From the NCBI RefSeq assembly GCF_030406665.1, contig NZ_CP129121.1:3348001-3412000 (forward strand): a DNA stretch of 64,000 nucleotides. The letters run 5' to 3'. Of this stretch, positions 56,600 through 64,000 are shown one piece after another. The translations under genes were made by a program, and so were the position numbers. The notes under the pieces were generated by a model that did not search any database, was not told where the DNA came from, and was given only the letters and a program-made list of their open reading frames with translations. Every line of letters starts with the position of its first letter. The first letter of the stretch is position 1. This stretch comes from Halomonas halophila (lineage in GTDB: Bacteria; Pseudomonadota; Gammaproteobacteria; Pseudomonadales; Halomonadaceae).

Positions 56600-57043
56600 A
56601 TGTTCAAGCGGATCATGGTACCGGTGGATGGCTCCAAGGGCGCCATCAAGGCACTGGACAAGGCCGTCGCGCTGCAGCGGCTCACCGGCGCCGAACTCTA
56701 CCTGCTGTGCGTGTTCAAGCATCACAGCCTGCTCGAGGCCTCGCTGTCCATGATCAGGCCCGAGAAGCTCGACATCCCCGACGATGCCCTCAAGGAGTAC
56801 GCCACCGAGATCGCCGTGCAGGCCAAGGCGCACGCCGCCGAGCTCGGCGTGCCCGCCGACAGGGTGCGTGCCTTCGTCAAGGGGGGCCGCCCCTCGCGCA
56901 CCATCGTGCGCTTCGCCCGCAAGCGCGACTGCGACCTGATCGTGATCGGCGCCCAGGGCACCAACGGCGACAAGGGTCTGCTGCTGGGCAGCGTGTCGCA
57001 GCGGGTGGCGGGCTCGGCCCACTGCCCAACCCTCGTGGTCTAG
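56600..57043 (+). CDS. teaD: Universal stress protein TeaD
   Basis: TeaD is known in H. elongata as an ATP-binding Usp that limits ectoine uptake through TeaABC. The 147-residue protein starts MFKRIMVPVDGSKGA and ends in VIGAQGTNGDKGLLLGSVSQRVAGSAHCPTLVV, which carries the ATP-binding G2xG9xGS pattern. AAGGAGA is upstream; an ATG one codon earlier (56597) is possible. It follows teaC by 24 bp. Confidence 0.95.
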   Translation: MFKRIMVPVDGSKGAIKALDKAVALQRLTGAELYLLCVFKHHSLLEASLSMIRPEKLDIPDDALKEYATEIAVQAKAHAAELGVPADRVRAFVKGGRPSRTIVRFARKRDCDLIVIGAQGTNGDKGLLLGSVSQRVAGSAHCPTLVV

Positions 57044-57175
57044 GGCCGCCGGCGCGCCTCCTGCCGGGTCGGTTTCCGCGCCGTCGAGACGGGTGCGGAA
57101 CCGATCCGGCCCTGTTAGAGTCCCAAGAACCCCATTCACCGATGGCGCCAAGGCGCCGGAGTACAAGGCATTTTC

Positions 57176-57874
57176 ATGAAGCGACTGCTGACCACCGCAT
57201 CCCTGACGGCGCTGCTGACCGCTGCCCCGCTGGCACTGGCCGCCCCCGAGACCGACGGCGAGAAGCTCGGCTACAGCCTCGGCGTGACCCTGGGCAAGAG
57301 CATCCAGCAGGACGTCTCCGATCTCGATGTCGACGCCTTCACCCAGGCCGTTCGCGATGTCTTCGACGACAACGAGCTGGAGATGACCGAGGACGAGATG
57401 AACGCCACCATGCAGGCCTTCCAGCAGCAGGCCATGCAGCAGCGCGCCGCCGAGGCCCAGCAGCTGGCCGAGGAGAACCAGGCCGCCGGCGAGGCCTATC
57501 AGGCCGAAAACGCCGAGAAGGACGACGTGAACGTCACCGCCTCCGGCCTGCAGTATCGCGAGATCGAATCCGGCGACGGCGCCTCGCCCAGCGACGGCGA
57601 CACCGTCAAGGTCAACTACGAAGGCCAGCTGATCGACGGCACCGTCTTCGACAGCTCCTACGAGCGCGGCGAGCCGGTCAGCTTCCAGGTCGGCCAGGTC
57701 ATCGAAGGCTGGCAGGAAGCCCTGAAGCTGATGAGCGTCGGCGACACCTGGGAAGTCGTGATCCCGGCCGAACTCGGCTATGGCAGCCGCGGCCAGGGCC
57801 CGATCGGCCCCAACGAGACCCTGGTGTTCAAGGTCGAGCTGCTCGACGTGAACCCGGACAACGCCGAAGGCTGA
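57176..57874 (+). CDS. FKBP-type peptidyl-prolyl isomerase (FklB/FkpA/Mip type)
   Basis: A 232-residue exported isomerase with signal peptide (cut near ALAAP), an N-terminal dimerisation region (KLGYSLGVTLGKSIQQDVSDLDVDAF, about 30-115, coiled coil with many Gln) and a C-terminal FKBP domain (120-230; VKVNYEGQLIDGTVFDSSYERGEP, QVIEGWQEALKLMSVGD, IPAELGYGSRGQG). It assists periplasmic folding. It follows teaD by about 130 bp and is probably a separate unit. Confidence 0.93.
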   Translation: MKRLLTTASLTALLTAAPLALAAPETDGEKLGYSLGVTLGKSIQQDVSDLDVDAFTQAVRDVFDDNELEMTEDEMNATMQAFQQQAMQQRAAEAQQLAEENQAAGEAYQAENAEKDDVNVTASGLQYREIESGDGASPSDGDTVKVNYEGQLIDGTVFDSSYERGEPVSFQVGQVIEGWQEALKLMSVGDTWEVVIPAELGYGSRGQGPIGPNETLVFKVELLDVNPDNAEG

Positions 57875-57909
57875 TCGCCCCACGGCGAGCGCGCCTCGAT
57901 GGCGCGACC

Positions 57910-57939
57910 GGCGGCCGGCCTCCCTCGGGGCCGGCCGCC
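57910..57939 (+). terminator. Terminator hairpin after the FKBP gene
   Basis: GGCGGCCGGCC (57910-57920) and GGCCGGCCGCC (57929-57939) form a perfect 11-bp stem followed by TTGCGTTG, a poor T-run. Confidence 0.6.
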
Positions 57940-57996
57940 TTGCGTTGGGCGGCCTGACACGCCGCGCTCACCTCTCGACCAGGGAATGGCATCGTC

Positions 57997-58911
57997 ATGG
58001 AAAGCATCATCGGCGCCCTCGGGCCCCTGTTCCTGCTGATCCTGCTCGGCGCCCTGCTGGGCCGTGGTCCCTGGCCCGGCGGCGACTTCTGGTCGCGCCT
58101 CGAGGGCCTGATCTACTACCTGCTGTTCCCGGCGATGCTGGTGGCCACCCTGGCCGAGGCCGACATCCGCGCGGTGCCGGTCGCCCGCCTCGCCCTGGTG
58201 CTGCTCGGTGGCCTGCTGCTGCTGGCCGTCGGCCTGTGGACGCTGCGGCCGCGGCTGGGGCTCGGCATGCCGGCCTTCACCTCGGTCTTCCAGGGCGCGC
58301 TGCGCTTCAACACCTACGTGGGCGTGGCCGGCGCCGCCGCCCTGCACGGCCCGGCCGGCGCCACCGTGGCGGCGGTCGCCGTGGCGCTGATGGTTCCACT
58401 GGTCAACGTACTGTGCGTGCTGACCTTCCTCGCTGCCGGCACCCTGGGCAAGGGCGGCGTGGGCGCCAGCCTCCGGGCCCTGGCCCGCAACCCGCTGATC
58501 CTGGCCTGCCTGGCCGGGGCGGGGCTCAACCTCTCGGGGATCGGCCTGCCCGGCTGGAGCCACGACGCGGTGGCCCTGCTCGGCCGGGCGGCGCTGCCGC
58601 TGGGCCTGGTGGCGGTGGGCGTGGCGCTCCGCCCCCAGGCGGTGCTGCGCCGGGACGGCGGCCTCTGGACCGCCACCCTGATCAAGCTGGCGCTGCTGCC
58701 GGCCCTGGTGCTGGGGCTGACCACCCTGCTCGGCCTGGACGCGGTGAGCCGCGACGTGGCGCTGCTCTTCGCCGCCCTGCCCACCGCCACCTCGGCCTAT
58801 ATCCTGTCGCGACAGCTGGGCGGCGACGCCGAATTGATGGCCGCGTTGATTACCGTCCAGACCCTGCTGGCCATGCTGAGCCTGCCGCTGTGGCTGCGCC
58901 TGATCGCCTAG
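57997..58911 (+). CDS. AEC-family transporter (auxin efflux carrier fold)
   Basis: A 304-residue membrane protein with about ten spans and the AEC pattern: LIYYLLFPAMLVATLAEADI, GALRFNTYVGVAGAAALHG, ALMVPLVNVLCVLTF and the second-half LARNPLILACLAGAGLNL and ALPTATSAYILSRQLGGD. Family members move organic acids such as malate or malonate; no substrate can be assigned here. It stands between the FKBP gene and the candidate sRNA. Confidence 0.88.
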   Translation: MESIIGALGPLFLLILLGALLGRGPWPGGDFWSRLEGLIYYLLFPAMLVATLAEADIRAVPVARLALVLLGGLLLLAVGLWTLRPRLGLGMPAFTSVFQGALRFNTYVGVAGAAALHGPAGATVAAVAVALMVPLVNVLCVLTFLAAGTLGKGGVGASLRALARNPLILACLAGAGLNLSGIGLPGWSHDAVALLGRAALPLGLVAVGVALRPQAVLRRDGGLWTATLIKLALLPALVLGLTTLLGLDAVSRDVALLFAALPTATSAYILSRQLGGDAELMAALITVQTLLAMLSLPLWLRLIA

Positions 58912-58946
58912 CCAGCGACATCAAATAAAAAATATTCTCGTTACGC

Positions 58947-58976
58947 TTGACGCATCAAATGAGAATGATTTACCTT
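58947..58976 (+). promoter_or_regulatory. Fur box with -35-like element ahead of the candidate sRNA
   Basis: AATGAGAATGATTTACCTT (58958-58976) carries the Fur core TGAGAATGATT. It overlaps the spacer and -10 side of TTGACG (58947-58952). The -10 itself is weak (TACCTT at an 18-bp spacer). A second, poorer GAGAAT repeat lies reversed at about 58932-58942. Confidence 0.7.
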
Positions 58977-59100
58977 TCATTCATGGCATCGCCGAGGTGC
59001 GTGTCAGACCCGCGGGGCCCTGCCAGTCCTCCGCGGGGGATTCTCCTCCTCATTGCTAGTCACGGTCTTTCGCCGCCCCGCCCAGGGCGGCTTTCTTTTG
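58976..59100 (+). ncRNA. Candidate Fur-regulated, Hfq-type small RNA (RyhB/PrrF-like)
   Basis: Between a Fur box and an intrinsic terminator lie about 125 nt with no credible protein. Structure: hairpin CCCGCGG (59009-59015) / CCGCGGG (59031-59037), a pyrimidine-rich single strand GGATTCTCCTCCTCATTGCT and so on (59038-59070), then terminator hairpin. The single strand could pair with Shine-Dalgarno regions and contains CATTGCT, which also occurs in the core of E. coli RyhB. This layout is that of iron-sparing sRNAs. The exact 5' end is inferred from the promoter and may be a few bases further downstream. Confidence 0.55.
59072..59099 (+). terminator. Intrinsic terminator of the candidate sRNA
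   Basis: GCCGCCC (59072-59078), loop CGCCCA, GGGCGGC (59085-59091), then TTTCTTTT (59092-59099). The T-run is on the plus side only, so it does not serve the LysR gene on the other strand. It could also catch read-through from the AEC gene. Confidence 0.85.
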
Positions 59101-59168
59101 CGCGCGACCTTTCCGCACTGGCTCCGAGCGCCCGCGGCACCATGACGTGCCCTCACCGCACGCGTGCG

Positions 59169-60053
59169 TCAGCTCCGCTGGCCCAGGCGCGCCTTGATCA
59201 TCTCTCCCAGCGCCTCCACCGCCGGCCAGGAGGCCGCATTGACGCCTCGCCCGTAATGCAGCTCGGCCTGGCAGTCCGCCAGCCGCGGCAGGCCCTCGGC
59301 CTCACCCAGCTCGCGCATGGCCGGCGTCAGGCGATCACGCTCCAGGATGCTCACCGCCAGCCCCGCCTCCACGGCAGTCTCCAGCGCATGGATGCTGGTA
59401 CTGGTGAAGACCGCATGCCAGGGGCGCCCGCCGGCCTCCAGGGCCTCGATGCCGAGCTGGCGGTAGGGACAGTCCACCGGATGCAGCGCCAGCGGCAACG
59501 GGGCCTCCGGCGCCAGCGCCAGGTCCCGGGCGCCGGCCCATACCGGCGAGGTACGCCACAGCGGCTCACCGCCGCTGAGTCGATGAGGACGGTCCAGCGC
59601 CACGACCAGCGACAGCTGGCCCCGCTCCAGGCGGCGGGCCAGCTCGCCGCTGGTCGCGGTCACGGCCTCCAGCACCACGTCAGGATGGCGGGCCAGGAAG
59701 TCCGGCAGCAGGCGCCCGACCAGGCGGCTGGCGTAGTCCTCGGGCATACCGAAGCTGACCCGGCCGGACAGGCCGCGGCCGCTGATCCGAGCCACCAGGC
59801 CGTCGTGATGGCGCAGCAGCTCCCGGGCCTCGCCGAGCAGCGCCTCGCCGCTGGCGGTGAGCGTCATGCCCCGGGCACCGCGCACCAGCAGCCGGGCCTC
59901 CAGGCGCGTCTCGAGGCGCTTGATCTGCATGCTCAGGGCACTGACGGTGCGGTGGCGCTGCTCGGCCGCCGCGGCCAGCGAGCCCAGCCGCGCCACCGCC
60001 ACGAAGCTGCGCAGCGCCTCCAGGTCCAGGGTCTGGGAAGAGACTTCAACCAT
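59169..60053 (-). CDS. LysR-family transcriptional regulator
   Basis: A 294-residue regulator with the LysR winged helix-turn-helix (LDLEALRSFVAVARLGSLAAAAEQRHRTVSALSMQIKRLE) and a periplasmic-binding-like effector domain from about residue 90. The divergent EamA exporter starts 88 bp away, and a LysR gene usually controls its divergent neighbour. I used MVEVSSQTLDLE as start; a GTG three codons upstream is possible. Effector unknown. Confidence 0.92.
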   Translation of the reverse strand: MVEVSSQTLDLEALRSFVAVARLGSLAAAAEQRHRTVSALSMQIKRLETRLEARLLVRGARGMTLTASGEALLGEARELLRHHDGLVARISGRGLSGRVSFGMPEDYASRLVGRLLPDFLARHPDVVLEAVTATSGELARRLERGQLSLVVALDRPHRLSGGEPLWRTSPVWAGARDLALAPEAPLPLALHPVDCPYRQLGIEALEAGGRPWHAVFTSTSIHALETAVEAGLAVSILERDRLTPAMRELGEAEGLPRLADCQAELHYGRGVNAASWPAVEALGEMIKARLGQRS

Positions 60054-60091
60054 ACTGAACACTCACTGAAAAAAGTTGCGATTCACTGAAG
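60054..60091. promoter_or_regulatory. Triple ACTGAA repeats in the LysR-EamA divergent promoter
   Basis: ACTGAA occurs at 60054, 60064 and 60086, the last two as TCACTGAA. It lies directly beside the LysR start and could form the regulator's binding site. No classic T-N11-A palindrome stands out. Confidence 0.35.
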
Positions 60092-60141
60092 ACATTAGCC
60101 GGCGCAGACTCGCCCCTGCAAGTTCGCGGGAGGAGACCGAC

Positions 60142-61170
60142 ATGCTGGCGAGACAATGGGTTCAGTGGGCACCGCCCCAGCCGCAGCAGCTGGGGAGCCT
60201 GGCGATCGCTGTGGGCTTCGTGATCTGCTGGAGCAGCGGCTTCGTGGGCAGCCGTCTGGCCGTGGCCGCCGAGTCGCCGGCGCTCTCGCTCTACGCCTGG
60301 CGCTTCGCGCTGGCCACCCTGCTGGCCGGCCTGTGGACGCTGATCGCGACCCGCGCGAAACGCACTCGAGCACCGGGCGCCCTGGCCCACGAGGCCCTGG
60401 TCGGCAGCCTCACGGTGGGCGGCTATCTGCTGGCCATGCTGCTGGCGGTGGAAAGCGGCGTCAGTGCCGGCGTGGCGGCCCTGATCGGCGCCCTGCAGCC
60501 CCTGGCCGCGACGCTGATGGCCGGCCGCCTGCTGGGCGAGCGTCCGCGGATGGCCCAATGGCTGGGACTGGGCGTGGCGACCCTGGGGGCGGGGCTGAGC
60601 GTGATGGACGATCTCGGCGGCGTCGGCGGGGCACCGCTCTGGGCCTACGGACTGCCGCTGCTGGCGGTGATCGCGGTGAGCCTCGGCAGCGTGCTGAGCG
60701 CCGGGCGGCCGGCGACCCTGCCCATGGCGACGCGCCTGACCGCCCAGCTGGCGGCGGCCACCCTGGTGTTCGCCCTCGCCGCCTGGCTGAGCGGCGAAGG
60801 ACTGCCCGCCCCGGCGCTGGAGGCGGAGACCCTGGCGGCCCTGGCCTGGCTGATCCTGCTGGCAACCTTCGGCGGCTACGGTTTCTTCAACGCCAGCCTG
60901 CAGCGCTTCGGGGTCAGCCAGAGCGCCGCGCTGGTGGCCCTGACACCGGCCGCCACCCTGGCCGCCACGGCGCTGATGTTCGGCGAATGGCCGGGCATGC
61001 TGGGCGCCGCCGGCATGGCCCTCGGGCTGCTCGGCGCCGTGAGCGCCCTGGCGAGCGGTCGGCGCCGCGGGCGAGGCGCCGGCGGCCATGTCGCCACGGC
61101 CCGCCCGGTCACGGAGCGGGAAGCGCGTCGACGGGTCCGACCGAACGCCCCGACCACGCGGCGAGGCTGA
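60142..61170 (+). CDS. EamA/DMT-family transporter, divergent from LysR
   Basis: A 342-residue protein with two EamA repeats (about ten spans): VGFVICWSSGFVGSRLAVAAESPALSLYAWRFALA, VSAGVAALIGALQPLAATLMAGRLLGERP and LQRFGVSQSAALVALTPAATLAATALMFGEWPG. The C-terminal 40 residues are Arg-rich and cytoplasmic. The start follows GGGAGGAG. Probable target of the divergent LysR regulator; exported compound unknown. Confidence 0.88.
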   Translation: MLARQWVQWAPPQPQQLGSLAIAVGFVICWSSGFVGSRLAVAAESPALSLYAWRFALATLLAGLWTLIATRAKRTRAPGALAHEALVGSLTVGGYLLAMLLAVESGVSAGVAALIGALQPLAATLMAGRLLGERPRMAQWLGLGVATLGAGLSVMDDLGGVGGAPLWAYGLPLLAVIAVSLGSVLSAGRPATLPMATRLTAQLAAATLVFALAAWLSGEGLPAPALEAETLAALAWLILLATFGGYGFFNASLQRFGVSQSAALVALTPAATLAATALMFGEWPGMLGAAGMALGLLGAVSALASGRRRGRGAGGHVATARPVTEREARRRVRPNAPTTRRG

Positions 61171-61185
61171 GCGCGCGGGAAGGGA

Positions 61186-61932
61186 TCAGTCGGCGCGACG
61201 GAAGATCAGGTCCCAGACGCCGTGGCCGAGCTTCTCGCCGCGCTGCTCGAACTTGGTCAGCGGGCGGAACTCGGGGCGCGGCACGTAGGGGGCCGTCTCG
61301 TCGGTGGCGGTGTTCTGGTAGCCCGGCGCCTCGACCATCACCTCGGCCATCCACTCGGCGTAGGCCTCCCAGTCGGTGGCCATGTGCAGGGTGCCGCCGG
61401 GCTTGAGGCGCGTGCGCACCAGCTCGACGAAGGCCGGCTGGACGATGCGCCGCTTGTGATGCTTCTTCTTGGTCCAGGGGTCGGGGAAGAACAGCTGCAG
61501 GGTGTCGAGGCTGCCCTCGGGCAGGCACTGCTCGAGCACCAGCAGCGCGTCCTCACGATAGACCCGGAGGTTGGTCAGGCCGCGCTTGTCGGCCTCGTCG
61601 AGCAGCTTGCCGACGCCGGGCGCATGCACCTCGATGCCGATGAAGTCGGTGTCGGGATGGGTCTCGGCCTGCTCGATCAGCGAGCCGCCCATGCCGAAGC
61701 CGATCTCCAGCACCACCGGAGCGCGACGCCCGAACAGCGTCTCGAGGTCCTGGCGGCCGTCCTCGAGGGTCAGCCCCAGACGCGGCCACACCTCCTCGAG
61801 GCCGCGGGTCTGGGCGGCGGTCATGCGCCCGGCGCGCAGCACGTAGCTCTTGATCCCGCGGCGATGCAGCGGGGCGTCGGGGCCCTCGGGAGCGTCGGTC
61901 GAGGGCGTGTCGGGGCGTTGTTCGTCGTTCAT
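61186..61932 (-). CDS. trmB: tRNA (guanine-N7)-methyltransferase
   Basis: TrmB methylates G46 of tRNA. The 248-residue protein has IKSYVLRAGRMTAAQ, the SAM-binding LEIGFGMGGSL, DFIGIEVHAPGVGKLL, LFFPDPWTKKKHHKRRIVQPAF and HMATDWEAYAEWM. It is third in thiS-thiG-trmB, 37 bp after thiG, an order common in this group. Confidence 0.96.
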   Translation of the reverse strand: MNDEQRPDTPSTDAPEGPDAPLHRRGIKSYVLRAGRMTAAQTRGLEEVWPRLGLTLEDGRQDLETLFGRRAPVVLEIGFGMGGSLIEQAETHPDTDFIGIEVHAPGVGKLLDEADKRGLTNLRVYREDALLVLEQCLPEGSLDTLQLFFPDPWTKKKHHKRRIVQPAFVELVRTRLKPGGTLHMATDWEAYAEWMAEVMVEAPGYQNTATDETAPYVPRPEFRPLTKFEQRGEKLGHGVWDLIFRRAD

Positions 61933-61969
61933 GCGCGGCGTTGAAACTCGTGAAGGTCGAAAGACAGGA

Positions 61970-62767
61970 TCAGGCGTTGATACGCCCGGCCAGCGGCGAG
62001 GACGGCTCGGCGCCCTGGCGGCGCGGCATGCGTCCGGCGAGGAAGGCCTCGCGGCCGGCCAGCACGGCCCGCTTCATGGCGCCGGCCATCAGCACCGGCT
62101 GGCGGGCGTGGGCGATGGCGGAGTTCATCAGCACCCCGTCGCAGCCCAGCTCCATGGCCTGGGCGGCCTCGGAGGCGGTGCCGATGCCGGCATCCACCAG
62201 CACCGGCACGCTGGCCTGCTCGATGATCAGGCGGATGTTGTGCGGATTCTGGATGCCGTGGCCGGAGCCGATCAGCGAGCCCAGCGGCATCACGGCGCAG
62301 CAGCCGAGACGCTCCAGCTCGCGGGCAACGATGGGATCGTCGCTGGTGTAGACCATGACGTCGAAGCCGTCGTTGACCAGGGTCTCGGCGGCGGCCAGGG
62401 TCTCCACCACGTTGGGATACAGGGTGGTGTCGTCGCCCAGCACCTCGAGCTTGACCAGGTTGTGGCCGTCGAGCAGCTCGCGGGCCAGCCGGCAGGTGCG
62501 CACCGCATCCTGGGCGGTGTAGCAGCCGGCAGTGTTGGGCAGCAGGGTATAGCGCTCCGGGGACACCACGTCGAGCAGATTGGGCGCCGAGGCATCCTGC
62601 CCCAGATTGGTGCGACGCACGGCGAAGGTCACCACCTCGGCCCCGCTGGCCGCAATGGCCTCGCCGGTCTCGTCGACATCGCGGTACTTGCCGGTACCCA
62701 CCAGCAGGCGCGAGGCGAATTCACGGCCGGCGACGCGCAGCGGCGCGTCCTGGAAGAAGTCGGTCAT
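61970..62767 (-). CDS. thiG: Thiazole synthase
   Basis: ThiG forms the thiazole ring of thiamine from deoxyxylulose phosphate, a glycine imine and ThiS thiocarboxylate. The 265-residue TIM-barrel protein has SRLLVGTGKYRD, GAEVVTFAVRRTN, the catalytic Lys in LVKLEVLGDD, PLGSLIGSGHGI and VLVDAGIGTASEAAQAMELGCDGVLMNSAI. The start at MTDFFQDAPLRV follows AGGAG. Confidence 0.97.
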   Translation of the reverse strand: MTDFFQDAPLRVAGREFASRLLVGTGKYRDVDETGEAIAASGAEVVTFAVRRTNLGQDASAPNLLDVVSPERYTLLPNTAGCYTAQDAVRTCRLARELLDGHNLVKLEVLGDDTTLYPNVVETLAAAETLVNDGFDVMVYTSDDPIVARELERLGCCAVMPLGSLIGSGHGIQNPHNIRLIIEQASVPVLVDAGIGTASEAAQAMELGCDGVLMNSAIAHARQPVLMAGAMKRAVLAGREAFLAGRMPRRQGAEPSSPLAGRINA

Positions 62768-62804
62768 CTTGTCATGGCTCCTGTGCAGGGATCTCGGGGC
62801 GGGC

Positions 62805-63005
62805 TCAGCCGCCACCGATGGCATGGACGATCTCCACCCGGTCGCCGTCGGCCAGGCGCGTCCCGTCGTGAGCGCTTCGGGGGACGATCTCCTCGTTGAC
62901 CTCCACGGCGATGCGCCGTCCGGCCAGGCCGAGGGTCTCGACCAGCTGGGCCACGGAGGCCTCGGCCTCCAGGGTGCGCGCCTCGCCATTGAGCTGGATC
63001 TGCAT
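62805..63005 (-). CDS. thiS: Sulfur carrier protein ThiS
   Basis: A 66-residue ubiquitin-fold sulfur carrier with MQIQLNGEARTLE, VAQLVETLGLAGRRIAVEVNEEIVPRS, VEIVHAIGGG; the C-terminal Gly-Gly is where the thiocarboxylate forms. GGAGG lies before the start. It precedes thiG by 37 bp. Confidence 0.95.
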   Translation of the reverse strand: MQIQLNGEARTLEAEASVAQLVETLGLAGRRIAVEVNEEIVPRSAHDGTRLADGDRVEIVHAIGGG

Positions 63006-63099
63006 GGCATCCTCCGGGGCTGCGATTTCGCGGGCCCATATTGTAGCGCCTCGGGGCGCCCCCGGGTACGGTAGGGCGCAGACCTGGCGGGGCCGATCT

Positions 63100-63190
63100 G
63101 GCAACAGGCCGCCGCGGGGCGCTGTGGCCCCATCCTTGGGCGCTACCTTTTGCCGTCCCTGGCAAAAACCCCGCTCTGGCCTGTCCCCAG
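63100..63190 (+). repeat. Dispersed modular hairpin repeat, copy 2 (short form)
   Basis: GGCAACAGGCCGCCGCGGGG, then GCGCTGTGGCCCCATCCTTGGG, CGCTACC, TTTTGCC-GTCCC-TGGCAAAA, then ACCCCGCTCTGGCCTGTCCCC. It aligns throughout with copy 1 at 47178-47350 but lacks the central insert. Both lie in intergenic DNA in the same orientation. Confidence 0.75.
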
Positions 63191-63238
63191 CCCCTGCTCA
63201 GACATCACGGGAACACATCCCAACGGGAGAAAGACAGC

Positions 63239-63631
63239 ATGCGGGATCGCGGCTGGTGGATGGCAGTGGCGCTGTGCGGCGCCCTGACGGTGATGGCCGG
63301 GGCCTTCGGCGCCCATGCCCTGAACGGCACCCTGACGCCGAGGCTGATGACGGTGTTCGAGACCGGGGTGCGCTACCAGGCCTGGCACACCCTGGCGATG
63401 CTCGCCGTGCTGGCCTGGCGCACCGCACGGCCGCTGGCCGGCCAGCGCTGGGTCCTTGGCCTGTGGCTGGCCGGCATGACGCTGTTCTCGGGCTCGCTCT
63501 ACGCCCTGGCGATCAGCGGCGTGAAGGTGCTCGGCGCCATCACGCCGATCGGCGGCGGGCTGCTGATCCTCGGCTGGCTGGCGCTGGCCGTGGCGGCCTG
63601 GCGCAGTCAGTCGGCATCGGGCAAGGCATAA
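63239..63631 (+). CDS. DUF423 family small membrane protein (YgdD-like)
   Basis: A 130-residue protein with four membrane spans and the DUF423 blocks AGAFGAHALNGTLTPR, FETGVRYQAWHTLAMLAV, FSGSLYALAISGV and LGAITPIGGGLLILGWLAL. Function unknown; the family is widespread in proteobacteria. It diverges from thiS across the hairpin repeat and converges on the thioesterase gene with overlapping ends. Confidence 0.92.
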   Translation: MRDRGWWMAVALCGALTVMAGAFGAHALNGTLTPRLMTVFETGVRYQAWHTLAMLAVLAWRTARPLAGQRWVLGLWLAGMTLFSGSLYALAISGVKVLGAITPIGGGLLILGWLALAVAAWRSQSASGKA

Positions 63632-64000
63632 GTCGCGGTGACCAGCGCCACCGGCGCCTCCTCGCCGTCGGAGAACAGCTGCACCTCGCCCACCGCCAGC
63701 CGTCGCCCCAGCTTGAGCAGCCGGGCGTTGGCGATCAAGTCGCGATCGCCCCGCGGGCGACGCAGGAAGCGGCAGTGCAGGTCGCTGGTGACCGCCATCG
63801 GCTCGGGGCCGATCTGGGCCAGGATCGCCACGTAGAGGCAGACGTCGGCCAGCCCCATCAGAGTCGGGCCGGAGACGCTGGCACCGGGACGCAGGTGCTC
63901 GTCCTCGATGGCCAGGCTCATGGTGGCGCGGCCCTCGCCGACGCCCTCGATGGTGCCGGCACGCTGGGGAAACACCTCGTCGAGGAATTCCTCGATGGCG
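63607..64000 (-). CDS. PaaI-like hotdog thioesterase (5' end outside window)
   Basis: The visible 131 residues cover most of a hotdog thioesterase: IEEFLDEVFPQRAGTIEGV at the cut edge, LRPGASVSGPTLMGLADVCLYVAIL with the active-site helix, LHCRFLRRPRGDRDLIANARLLKLGRRLAVGEVQL and the final VALVTATYALP. The frame is open to the window edge, so the true start lies beyond. It overlaps the DUF423 gene end by 25 bp. It should hydrolyse an acyl-CoA; substrate unknown. Confidence 0.87.
   Translation of the reverse strand, partial: AIEEFLDEVFPQRAGTIEGVGEGRATMSLAIEDEHLRPGASVSGPTLMGLADVCLYVAILAQIGPEPMAVTSDLHCRFLRRPRGDRDLIANARLLKLGRRLAVGEVQLFSDGEEAPVALVTATYALPDAD

Noticed and set aside
55181..57883. 900-codon open frame antisense to teaC, teaD and the FKBP gene
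   Set aside because: Shadow frame of three firmly identified genes; His/Gly/Asp-rich with no domain.
58947..60089. Plus-strand open frame covering the Fur box, the candidate sRNA and the LysR antisense
   Set aside because: It crosses promoter and terminator signals and has no protein similarity; the LysR gene on the other strand is real.

Overview
The window is chromosomal DNA from a high-GC, halophilic gammaproteobacterium of the family Halomonadaceae, most likely Halomonas or a close relative. The strongest clue is a complete teaABCD cluster: a TRAP transporter for ectoine plus its universal stress protein, whose products closely resemble those of Halomonas elongata as I remember them. Gene order elsewhere is the usual Halomonas/Pseudomonas one (fur-bamE, hemCDXY facing argH-lptM-lysA-dapF-xerC, grpE-dnaK-dnaJ facing recN, smpB-ssrA, thiS-thiG-trmB). 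Genes cover nearly everything. I see no insertion sequence, prophage, integrase, CRISPR array, rRNA or tRNA.

Layout. 1-4.7 kb (-): carB (its 3' part lies outside the window), carA behind a leader with a terminator hairpin, and dapB. 4.8-9.2 kb: a DMT exporter and a DUF2218 protein diverge from a three-gene iron-type ABC importer. 9.2-11.2 kb: a second DMT exporter and a solitary HNH nuclease that looks like a modification-dependent restriction enzyme. 11.3-17.1 kb: dnaJ, dnaK and grpE behind a sigma-32-type promoter, and recN behind a LexA-box promoter. 17.2-20.3 kb: fur, bamE, rnfH, ratA, smpB and tmRNA, followed by two decayed tandem copies of the tmRNA 3' end with its terminator. 20.3-26.2 kb: a VanX-like dipeptidase and a glycolytic group in which gap diverges from pyk-mgsA-pgi. 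26.3-34.0 kb: a crcB pair, a YbiO-type mechanosensitive channel and hemY-hemX-hemD-hemC.

34.3-43.7 kb: argH-lptM-lysA-dapF-DUF484-xerC-yigB (arginine and lysine synthesis, outer-membrane assembly, chromosome dimer resolution), engB, then cytochrome c4, dsbA and an EEP-family phosphoesterase. 43.8-47.1 kb: a TRAP transporter of the 2-oxoacid (TakP) type behind a PdhR/LldR-like operator. 47.4-53.4 kb: a YqaA-like membrane protein, thiD, a double Usp protein, a chalcone-isomerase-fold protein, dtd, the ABC-F ATPase yheS and a TIGR02444 protein. 53.5-57.0 kb: teaABCD. 57.2-64 kb: an FKBP-type isomerase, an AEC transporter, a probable Fur-controlled small RNA, a LysR regulator facing a DMT exporter, trmB, thiG, thiS, a DUF423 protein and a partial thioesterase.

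Most of the window is housekeeping. The least explained material lies between genes: the candidate iron-responsive sRNA near 59.0 kb, the tmRNA-tail repeats near 20.1 kb, the carA and crcB leaders with terminators inside them, a two-copy modular hairpin repeat (47.2 and 63.1 kb), and the likely type IV restriction nuclease at 10.3 kb.
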